NCBI GenBank assembly: GCA_963576725.1
Contig: OY755242.1
Location: 63,616,324-63,680,323, forward strand
DNA from: Azorinus chamasolen
Taxonomy: Eukaryota; Mollusca; Bivalvia; Cardiida; Solecurtidae
Direction: 5' to 3'
Length of the DNA stretch: 64,000 nt
The position numbers and the translations under genes are program-made. Below the pieces are notes generated by a model that was given only the letters and a program-made list of their open reading frames with translations, made no database searches and was not told the origin of the DNA. This document shows positions 27,601-39,600 of the stretch, piece by piece (the first letter of the stretch is position 1; every line of letters starts with the position of its first letter).

Positions 27601-30600
27601 AAAAAATCCTAACATTTATTTTCAATTTATATTTCAGCTACATCCAACAATTTTCACGCCCACTAGCACCGGCTTAAGCAGTATTCAATTTTTCAAAACT
27701 AATGACATCAAAACTAATGATCCTGAAGGGTCAGAAACTATAATAAAACTGAGAATGAAGTAAGAGGCAACTCTTTATGGCCGCCCCACAATCACTTAAC
27801 AGCTGCTTTTGTGAAGTACATTAATTCTGAAAGTAGTAGATCCTTCAAAAGTAAAAGCAGCAATGCAAAAAGATACATTTAGCTCATGTCTAATGTTAAA
27901 ATTTAATTAGTTAAAATTATTGACTGTTTTGGATCGGACTTTTTGAGCTGCACTGTAATTTTTAAAAGGTTCGGTAAGCAGGTGAACTTTTTTGTGACCG
28001 CCATTTTGTTTTGGCTGTTGGGGTGGTGGGGAACACTTGATGATTTTGGGATTGTTAGACGAGGAAAAAATACTATACTATTTCAAGATATGTATAAAAG
28101 ATTATTTTGAATTGATGATTTATTACTTTCTTCATTATTCACGGTAAACGTGTTCTGATCCTGGTCAAACATTAAGAGGTTCGATAGACGGTGAGACCAC
28201 GCTACCTATGACTGAAGCGATTTGTACTTTTATGATACATATTATGATTCTGCAGTTTCTGCCATGGCCAGATATTCCTCTGTCTCCATGTGCTATTATA
28301 AAAAAATAATCTAATTAATATTCATGATGTCATTATTTCTTACATAAATATTCATGGAGTATCTGATACAGATTTTTTGCTACTGTTTCAGATGACTGTA
28401 AGATGTGGGCTAGCACTCTTTTGGAGGCCATCATCAACTATAAGGTAAGAAGTATTACCCTTTTTAGCTCACCAGAGCACAAAGTGCTCAGGGTGAGCTT
28501 TTGTGATTGCCTGATGTCCGTCGTCCGTTGGCGTGCGTCGTCTGTCATCTGTCGTCAGTCGTCCGTCGTGCATCATCAGTCGTCAACAATTTGAACCTTT
28601 AAAAATCTTCTCCTCTGAATCTACAGGGTTCTCAGCTTTCATCTTTGGCACATAGTATCATCTTTAGGTCCTCTACAAAAGTTATATAAATTATGGCCCT
28701 GGGGTCAAAATTGGCCCCGCCCCAGGGGTGCCTTGTTTTCAATAGAAACATATAGTAAAACTTTGAAAATCTTCTTCTCTGAAACCAAAAGGTTCTCAGC
28801 TTTCATATTTGGCACATAACATCATGTACAGGTCCTCTACAAAAGATTTATAAATTATGGCCCTGGGGTCAAAATTGGCCCCAACCCAGGGGTGGGCAGT
28901 TTTCAATAGAAACAAATAATGAAATCTTTGTATATCTTCTTCTCTGAAACTGGAAGTCTCTCAGCTTTCATATTTGGCACAGAGCATCATGTTCAAGTCC
29001 TCTACAAAAGTTATATAAATTATTGCCCTGGGGTCAAAATTGGCCCCGCCCCAGGGGTGCCTCGTTTTCAATAGAAACATATAGTAAAACTTTGAAAATC
29101 TTCTCGTCTGAAACCAGAAGGTTCTCAGCTTTCATATTTGGCACATAGCATCATGTTCAGATCATCTACAAAAGTTATATAAATTATGTCCCTGGGGTCA
29201 AAATTAGCCCCACCCCAGGGGTGGGCCATTTTCAATAGAAACAAATAGTGAAATCTTTGAAAATCTTCTTCTCTGAAACTGGGAGGCTCTCAGCTTTCAT
29301 ATTTGGCTATGAACATCATGTTCAGGTCCTCTACAAAAGTTATATAAATTATGACCCTGGGGTCAATATTGGCCCCGCCCCAGGGGTGGGCAGTTTTCAA
29401 TAGAAACAAATAGTGAAATCTTTGAAGACCTTCTTCTCTGAACCTGGAATGCTCATAGCTTTCATATTTTGCACAGAGCATGATGTTTAGGTCCTCATCA
29501 AAAGTTATATAAATTATGGCCCTGGGGTCAAAATTGGCCCCGCCCAAGGGGTGGGCAGTTTTCAATAGAAACAAATAGTGAAAACTTTGAAAATCTTCTC
29601 CTGATTGTCTGGTGAGCGCCTCACGACCATTCTGGCCCTCTTGTTTTTTTAGCTCACCAGAGCACTTTTGTGCTCAGGGTGAGCTTTTGTGATCGCCTGA
29701 TGTCCGTCGTCGTCCGTCGTGCGTCGTGCGTCGTCGGGCGTCAACAATTTCAGCCTTTAAAAATCTTCTCCTCTGAATCTACAGGGGTCTCAGCTTCCAT
29801 CTTTGGCACATAGCATCATCTGTAGGTCCTTTACAAAAGTTATATAAATTATACCCCTAGGGTCAAAATTGGCCCTGCCCCAGGGGTTTTCAGTTTTCAA
29901 TAGAAACATATAGTGAAAACTTTGAACATCATCTCCTCTAAAACTAGAAGGTTCTCAGCTTTCATATTTGACATATAGCTTCAACTTCAGGACTTCTACA
30001 AAAGTTATAAAAATTATGCTCCTGTGGTCAAAATTGGCTACACACCACGGTGGCAAGTTTTCTAGCAAACTTGAAGCTGACTGCACTTTTAAGCATCTTA
30101 TCTTTACTCAGTCTCATAAACAGGTCATCAGGTCAAGCATCAGAGAGGGGGATGACCAGTGGCTATTTTTAGTGCACCTGTACTGCTGGTGGTAGCTGTA
30201 GTAGACAGAGATCTTAACCCTTTGCCTGTTATGTGTTTATTATTAATTTGAATGCCTATTGCATATTCATGAACAAAATAGTTAAAGTGAAGTATGGAAG
30301 GTGAAACATTGTAGCATTTTTTTTCCAAATTTCACAACCTACTGAATATTCATAGACAAAATAGTTATAATGGAATATTGTAGGTAGAACATTGTAGCCA
30401 TTTTAGAAATTAAAGGAACAGATCTGTCAAATTCCATTAACAAACGGAGCAGACCCTGATCAGATGGCTACTATAGGAGGCATCTGATCTGGTCTACTGA
30501 TTTTCAAATGTGTGAAAACACGTTTATATGAGAGAAGGGTTAATTAATGATAGTGATTGGCATTATGACATTATTATAACCTGCCCTGCAGTTCAGAAGA

Positions 30601-33600
30601 AGGGTAAATCATGTAAAGGCTCCAGAATGCCAAATTAAAGATTTTAAATAAATTATGAAATAATTTTTAACATGAAATTGTATTACTTGAAAATATTAAG
30701 TTCAACTTATGAATATGAAATTATTATGTAATAATTTATAATAATATTCAAATGCAAAAAATCAGTTTGGAATGCTAGGGTACACATACCTTTTCAGAGG
30801 AACAGTTGATTATTTGAGAGGTCAGTTGATTTTCTTTAGTCAGAACTTTGTATGGCCTTGCATAATTAAAATCCCCCGTTTAATACATATCAATCTTACA
30901 ATTAACTCTCTTGTACAAACCACATATGAAGTTACATATGTGTCAGATCAGAACCCAAACTGTGTGCTAATTTCAGTCAAATTATGCTCAGCAGTGATAG
31001 GGTTTCTGTCATCTGTAATTTGTTTGTCTGAAAAATTAACACTTTCAATGGCCCTCTTGTCTATAGAAACGTATAGTGAAAACTTTGAAAATCTTCTTTT
31101 CTAAATATACAGGGTTCTCAGCTTTCATATATGGCTCATAGCACCATTTTCCGATCCTCTACAAAAGTTATATAAATTATGCCCCTGTTGTCAAAATAGG
31201 CCCACCCCAGGGTTGGTCAGTTTTCAATAGAAACAATTTTATAGTGCAAACTTTGAAAATCTTCTCCTTTGAAACTGGAATGTTCTCAATTTCATATTTG
31301 GCACATAGCTTCATATTTAGGTCATCTACAAAAGTTATATATTGTGTCCCTGGGGTCAAAATTGTCACCGCCCCAGGGATGGTCAGTTTTCAATAGAAAC
31401 ATATCTGATTGTCTGGTGAGCGATGTCAGGGCCATTCTGGCCCTCTTGTAATCTGACAGGCTTACTTAACCCTTTCCTCCATAAATACACCTTTCTACTC
31501 CTCTGTTAAAGTCACTTTTTGAAACCATTGTGGTAAATAGAGCATTTGCTCTTATGGAGCAAACACTCAAATTATCACAATGGTTTCAATATTACATATT
31601 TCTAAAAATTTCCTTTTCTATAGTAAATGTTCTTTTTTGCTAGATTTACTCAAAGAGGTTGGATCTAAAAAATAGTCTATGGAGGAGAGGGTTAAGACAA
31701 TAGTGCTGAGGGTTTGCCAATTAGTGGCATTGCTAAGAGATCACATTGTGAAAGTTTCAACGTGATGATCGTCAAAGAACAGGCTATCGTCGACGATTTA
31801 TACATAACTTTATGGAGACCATAGAGTTTAGCAAATATTAAAAGCCAGATAAGGCTAAACACCTGATTAGCGATTTACACATTGTCACATTGTTTTAACT
31901 GAACAGAATCATTTTGTAATCTAAAATTTAAAACGGAGTTTACCCTTATCAACTGTCATGTTATTGACAAAGAGACTGGTCTGATATTTGCCATATTAGA
32001 ATTTAATTGTGATTTTTAATCGATAAAGGATCATCAACATGTGCAGATGATTTAGTAAACTTTCGATGACACAATGTCATATGTTTCTTAGAGCACTCTT
32101 ATGTTGTTCTTTTTAGAAGCCAGAGGGTGGGGAAGGAGACGGTGGAGATATGGCTAACCCAGATATACAAGTAGGTACATTTTAAAAACTTAGGGAAACA
32201 GTACATGATTTGACATAGAGTAATAAATCAAAATGAATTTTACCCATGTTCAGCCTAAATATTTCAGCCTAAGATTTCTATGTATTCCTTTTTAGTTTAA
32301 ATTGCAACACAGGTTCAATGCTGTTGCTGATTCTCCTTCAGAAATACTAAATATGAATCCTGTCAGGTGCGTAGCTGTATCCAAATGTAATGTACACACT
32401 GCGGCAATAGGGGTTCGGGGGCATGATTACCTGAGAAAACTTAAAATTGCGTAGTTTCAAAACCATTCTGATAAATACAGCATTTGCTCCAATAGGAGCA
32501 AATTTGCTCTATTTATCACAATGGTTTCAAAAGTTGACTTTTGCAGAGGCGTCAAAAGACACCAATATGAGGGAATGGTTAAAGCTTACATGACAAGACA
32601 GAATGTTTATCAAAGTCTGCTCCTTAGCATTCAATTTTTATTCCATTTTAGCCATAATAATGTTTTCATCTTTCAGATTGATGTTACCCTTATCGTAAGT
32701 GCGTATCGCTAGCTACGCTCCGGGCTGTTTTCAAACTTTTATAATGAAGACATTTTGGTTTCTTGATATGATTAATTCAGTATTAACAAGAACAAGATCA
32801 TTTTCATGATTTGAAAGATTTACATAATAACTTGTGTTTATCATTTCCCACAGGGCTGGATAAAAATCAACCGAAACAGACTTAAGTTTTATGTTACCCT
32901 CAAGAAACACAAGCTGTGCTACTACCAAAGTCTCGATGTGAGTACATTATACAATATTGCATGGTTCAGGCACAGAGTGCTGGGAAATACCCACTTAACC
33001 CTTTCCCTGATGAATATTCATGTAAGAAAAATGGCATCATGAATATTTATAAGCTGATTTTTATAATGGCATATTTGGGTATAAGTAGAAACTGAAGAGT
33101 GAGATCTATTATAATTTCATAAGCAAACAGAGCAGATCCTGATAAGACAGTTACTGCAGCAGCTGTCTGCTTTGAGTCTACACTGTTTGCAAAGGCATCA
33201 AAAACCATTTGTATGAAGGAAAGGGTTAAGTGGCATCTATTGACTTCAATCCTTACTTAACAAATAGAACTTTTTCTTGCCTTTGCAAACAGAGTACACC
33301 CAGATATAATGACTCCCTACAGCATTTGTCTGCTCTGTCTGCATAGACATTTACCCTTTCCCTCATATAAACGTGTTTTCACGCATTTGCAAAAAGAGTA
33401 GACCCAGATCAGACGGCTCCTAGAGGAGCCGTCTGATCAGGGTCTGCTCTGTTTGCTTATGGAAGTTGAAAGATCTGTTTCTTTACTGTCTAAAATGGCT
33501 ACAATGTTCCACCTTACATATTTCGTTGTAACTATTTTGTCCATGAATATTCAGTAGGTATTGAAATTTGGAATAAAAGTAGAACAGGGAAAGGGTTAAA

Positions 33601-36600
33601 GGGCGTATTTATGGAGTACTTGACTGTAAAGGGTTTATCTGAAATACTGAAATGCTCTATGCATCACAATGGTTTCAAAAATTGACTTTTACAGAGACAT
33701 CAAAAGGCATCAATATACAAGAATGGGTTAATGAAATCTGAAGTGATGACCCAGATCAAAAGCTGTCTAATAAGCTGTTTGACCCTAGTCACCACTGTTT
33801 GACTTTGTAAAATAATGTTTATGGAATGGGATTTCCTAGCTGTTCTAAGAAAAGTGAATTTTTTGGCAAATAGTGCAGATCTAGATCAAACTGCTCCTTA
33901 AGGGGTGGTTTGATTGGACTCTTCAATATTTGCTACTTTGTAAGTAAAAAAAAAAGTTATAGTCTACTTTCAGTCCGAATGACGGCTCGGCCAACTGTAC
34001 ATTTACTCCCCTGGTCATTGAGCAATTCACCTACAATATTGAACACTGCTAACATATGGGGCAACTACGCAGCCGCAGTACCGGCTAGTGACCCTTAAAG
34101 GTACCCATTTTACCCCAGGGTGGAGAGGAGGCAACCTCATGAGGGTGGGAGACACTGAAACATGTCTCACTCTCTGAAATTTCAAGCTGGTCCAGCCAGG
34201 ATTTGAACCCTGGACCCCTGGGTTATCAGCTTAACGCTCAACCACTAGGCCAAACCACCATCACAAAGTCTAATTCAAAATAATCAGAGTGGTTCCAAAT
34301 AACCTTCTTTAGCTTTACAAAGCTATGGAGATGGAAGAGTTGGTGTCTGAATACTAAGAGTAACTAGGATACCTAGTGTTGAATAAACTGATTACAAACG
34401 AAGTTTGAGAGGAGGTATATAGGAGTCAGTGTGTTGGTCGGTCGGTTGGTCTGTCTGTCCATGGCACAACCTGGCACAAATCTTGTTTGATTTGCGATCA
34501 AGGCAGCTGAGCGGGGGTATTCCATCACCTTTTGTGATAGCTCTAGTTTGTTTGGTTTATATTAGGCCATTTGTTAAAAAAAACTGTTTCTATTATATTT
34601 TCAGGACTATAAGATGGCGTCTCCTCTACATGAAATAGACATGCAATTATCAGGTGTGAAGGAGGTGGAAAGGACAAAGTTACAACTGCATACCCACTAC
34701 AGCCAGTTTATGTAAGTATTAGTCCAGATTCCATTAATAGCATGATTATTATTCCTTTCTTCCAGTAAATACTCCTTTCTGCTACTTTACAAACAGAGTA
34801 GATCCAGATCAGATGGCTTCTGTAGAATCACATTTATATTATACCGCAAGCAAACCGAGCAGACCCTGACCAGATGGCTCCTATAGGAGCTGTTTGATCT
34901 GGGTCTACTCTGTTTGAAAATGCGTGAAAAGGCATTTATATGAAGGAATGGGTTAACTGTAGTAATAGTGAGAATGAATGTATGGAATTGTGGTGCTATG
35001 TTTATGGTTGCTTCTTGTTTTACAGGTTACACTTTGAGAGCTCCTCAGAGGCCTCAAACTGGAAGATGGCTTTGGATGAGGCCATATCAGATGCCCTTGG
35101 TGATAATACAGTAAGTAAATAGAAATCTAACTTAAAATATTGTTTCTATATAATACAGTAAGTAAATAGAAGTCTAACACAAAATATTGTTTCTATATAA
35201 TACAGTAAGTAAATAGAAGTCTAACTTAAAATATTGTTTCTATATAATACTGTAAGTAAATAGAAGTCTAACACAAAATATTGTTTCTATATAATACAGT
35301 AAGTGAATAGAAGTCTAACACAAACTATTGTTTCTATATAATACAGTAAGTAAATAAGTAAATAGAAGTCTAAACACAACATATTGTTTCTATATAATAC
35401 AGTAAGTAAATAGAAGTCTAACACAAAATATTGTTTCTATATAATACAGTAAGTAAATAGAAGTCCAATTTAAAATATTGTTTCTATATAATACAGTAAT
35501 AAATAGAAGTCTAACACAAAATATTGTTTCTATATAATAAGTAAGTAAATAGAAGTCTAACTGAAAATATTGTTTCTATATAATACAGTAAGTAAATAGT
35601 AGTCTAACACAAAATATTGTTTCTATATAATACAGTAAGTAAATAGAAGTCTAACTTAAAATATTGTTTCTATATAATATAGTAAGTAAATAGAAGTCTA
35701 ACACAAAATATTGTTTCTATATAATGCAGTAAGTAAATAGAAGTCTTAAGTTAATTTATTGTTTCTATACAATACAGTAAGTAAATAGAAGTCTAACTTA
35801 AAATATTGTTTCTATATAATACAGTAAGTAAATAGAAGTCTAACACAAAATATTGTTTCTATATAATACTTTTTACTGTCAGTCTAGTCTCAATCAATCT
35901 GCCGCTCATTATCAAAGTGGGATCAGATAAACGTCTAGATGATCCCGACTAAAAATGCCTGACCCAGCATTGATGCGAAAATGATTCAGACTTATTGTTT
36001 GTTTTGGATTTGAAGGAATGTTTTTTAGCGATTTGTTTTGCATTGTATCCTGGGGACTCGCATGTTGATGTTCAATGCATCCTGACGAAATTATTTGCGT
36101 ATTTTACGCAGGACACACACCAAAATGAATCGCTGCATATGTGTTTCTAGATATGCATAGTGGTACATGTACATTTAGAACAAGTTTGTATTGTAAATTT
36201 GAAAGGACCGAATCTTGACTTTGAATTATCCTGAAGTTCGAGTTATCCGAGTTCAAGATATTAAAGTTCAACTTTACTTCAATTTGGTACTGTTTTGATA
36301 ACTGTTAATCAGATTGACATTTGTAGCAAAACGTGAAGTCCCTGATCATATGGCTCCCTGAGCTTGTCTGTCCAAATAGTTAGGGTAGGTATGTTTTGCT
36401 CTTCTCACGTACCATACTTTAACCCTTTCTTCCATAAATACGCCTTTCTATGCCTCTGTAATAACCACTTCCTGAAACCATTGTGATAAATAGAGCATTT
36501 ACTCCTATAGGAGCAAATGCTCTATTTATCACAATGGTTTCAAACTACAAAATTCTAAAATTTGACTTTCCTCAAGTAAATGCTCCTTTTGGGTAGATTC

Positions 36601-39600
36601 ATTCAAAGATGTTGGGTCTAAAAATAGCCTATGGAGTAAATGGTTAATAACTATTTGCAGATCCTTGATCAAGTAAAAGAGAATCCTGATAACATCCGCT
36701 GTGCAGATTGTGGGGCCATGGGTAAATATCTGTCTCAACATTGTTTACTTTATGTAACTAGGGTCCATCATGCAGGAAGCAAATTTAATGACTAGAAAGA
36801 CAAAACAAGATGAGGAGAGTGTTTACAATTCCTGATATTCACATGACATGCAGAGTATTTGCTTTCCTGATATTCACATAATTTGCATGGTATTTGCTTT
36901 CCTGATATTCACTTGAATGACAATGTGTCGTCAGATTAACCATTTACTCAATATATATACACATTTATACACCTTTGCAAACACAGTAGACCAAGATCAT
37001 ACGGCTCCTGTGGGAGCTGTCTGATCAGAGTGTGCTCCGTTTGCTCATGATACAATATAGATATAATTCTACAGCCTCTGCCAAAATTTCCTGTGTCCAT
37101 GTCCTATTGTAACAATTAATCTGATTAATATTCATAATTATTTCTTACATAAATATTCATGGGGTAAAGGGTTATGAAGCTGTCTGATTTTGGGTCGTGC
37201 AGGGTTTGCTTCACAATTGTTTGCAATGGTCATAATACATATTGGCAAAGGATTTCTGGCAGAAACATAGATTCTTTCAAGATGAATATTTGACTAAGTT
37301 GACTAAGAATTTGGGTTAACCCATTTCCTCATATTGATGCCTTTTGACGCCTCTGTAAAAAATCACTTTCTGAAACCATTATGATAAATGGAGTATTTTG
37401 CTCCTATAGAGCAAATGCTCTATATATCACAATTATTTCAAAACTACACATTTTAAAAAAAATCCTTTTCTCCTTTTAGGTAGATTTATCCAAAGAGGTA
37501 GGATCTAAAAATAGCTAATCAGGAAATGGGTTAAATAGAGGATTTTACATGAGTGTTCAAATGAGTTTATTATAATATAACAAGAGTTTTAGGGAGTGTA
37601 ATATTGATTATAGTAAACGAGTTTCATGAAAACAATTTGTAATGAACACGAATGTAAGATTCTTTTTATCACATAGTCCTTAAAAAGTGGCATAGAAAGT
37701 AAAACAGACTTATCTTACAGCTATTTTGGCCATTGTTTTACAACATAGTACAGCCGGATTCCAACTGGTCCTTTGCATAAAAAATACTCTAGTGCAATTC
37801 TGCGATTCATAGCACTCTGTTTCGGCACTCCCACACGGCAGATTATGTGACAAAATGGGTTATTACATGTTTCAGAGTCACACTGGGCCTCCATGAATCT
37901 TGGCATCGTGCTGTGTGTGAAGTGTGCTGGTATCCACAGGAGTTTTGACTACAGACTGTCCAAAGTAAAATCTCTAAGGATGGACACCAAGGTCTGGAAC
38001 ACTGGTCTCATTGAGGTAAGACTTTACCCCATGAATATTCATGTAAGAAATAATGACGTCATGAATATTAATTAGATTAATTGTTATAATAGGACATGGA
38101 CGCAGGAATTTTTTGGCAATGACAGAAGTTGTAGAATTATATCTTTATTATATCATAAGCAAACAAAGCAGATTCTGATAAGATGGCTCCCACAGGAGCC
38201 ATCTGATCTGGTTCTACTCTGTTTGCAAAGGTGTAGAAAGGTGTATATATTGAGTAAAGGGTTAATCTGATGAATATTTGGCTCCTCCCTTTCTGAATAT
38301 TAATTAAACCAAAAACTATTAAAATTTATCACTGAAATGAGTTATAACAAATAGTGCAGACCCTGATATTCATGGAGTATAGATTTAAGTTTGTTACCAT
38401 TTTTACTATAATGTAAATGTATTATGTGTATTATGTATAATGTGTTATCAGTCTTTCTAAACAGCAAAACACCAGCAAGTATTCACTGGAAATATATTTT
38501 TGCAGATGTTCAAAGTAATTGGCAACAAGAATGCCAACAAGTTTTGGCTTCATAATGAACCTTCAGGACAAGGTATAGATGAGAACACCCCAGGAATTGA
38601 GAGGAAGGAATACATTGTTAACAAATACAAGGAGAAGAAGTTCTGTGACGTGCATTCATTTGCCAGTGATCAGACTGCACTGAATGAGGTAAGATTATAA
38701 TGGTTTATTTTCTCTTTACTTCATTAATTTTTATGCAAGAGAATCATTATGAATATTATATAACCCATTCCCTCCTAGGCTGTTTTTAGATCCGGCCTCT
38801 TTGAATAAATCTACCGAAAAGGAGCATTTACTAGAGAAAAGGAAAATGTTAGAATTGTGTAGTTTTTTAACCATTGTGATAATTAGAGCATTTGCTCCTA
38901 TGGAGCAAATGTTCTGTTTACCACAATGGTTTCAAAAAATGACCTTTACGGTGGCGTCAAAAGGCATCAGTAGGAGGGAATTTGTTGGAAATCTTGTGTT
39001 ATGAAATGGAAAAATAAGAAAAATTATTGCCATGGTAGTAGAGAATAAAATCTGTAACATAGAAGCAAACAGAGCTGTCTGATCTGTGTTTTCCCTGTTT
39101 GCAAGACATAAAAAGGCGAGTCTATGATAAAAGCTTTAATAAAAGACATAAAGGGTTACCTTACAATAAAAGACTATGTTAGCACTTTGAAAACTTACTT
39201 TTAAAAATGGAATGGTCAATTATTGTTGAATATTCATGTAAGAAACAGAGCAAACACTGATGTGACACCTTCGCAAACAGAGTAGACCCAGATCAGACAG
39301 AAACATTAAAATTAGATCTGTATTATACCATATGCAAACAGAGCAGACACTGATCAGATGGCTCCCACATGAGCCTTCTGATCTGAGCCTGCTTTGTTTG
39401 CAAATGTGTAAAAAGGTGTTTCTATGGGGTGGAAAAGTTTAAAATTTGCATGTACAGTTAAACTTCGATATCTCGAACTCAGATAACTGGAACTTTGGGA
39501 TAACTCGAACTAAAACATGGTTCGCACAGTCTTGAAAAGGCCCTAAATTTTGACGTGTGTCTTGAAAAGTCCCTAAATTTGAAGATGGGCCCTAAAAAGG

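Noticed and set aside
29290..29574. 94-codon minus-strand ORF, with similar ORFs at 22872, 23159 and 23325
   Set aside because: Each is a read-through of the 165-base cargo monomer; the peptide repeats with the DNA and is not a protein family.
30772..31104. 110-codon ORF
   Set aside because: Runs from unannotated AT-rich intron into an I-element fragment; no domain pattern, no splice context.
34185..34263. Functional tRNA gene on the minus strand
   Set aside because: A and B boxes are present but the acceptor stem does not pair and a long body follows, as in a SINE.
35105..35870. CRISPR-like or satellite gene feature
   Set aside because: Units are contiguous tandem copies without spacers; it is a minisatellite that includes a splice donor.
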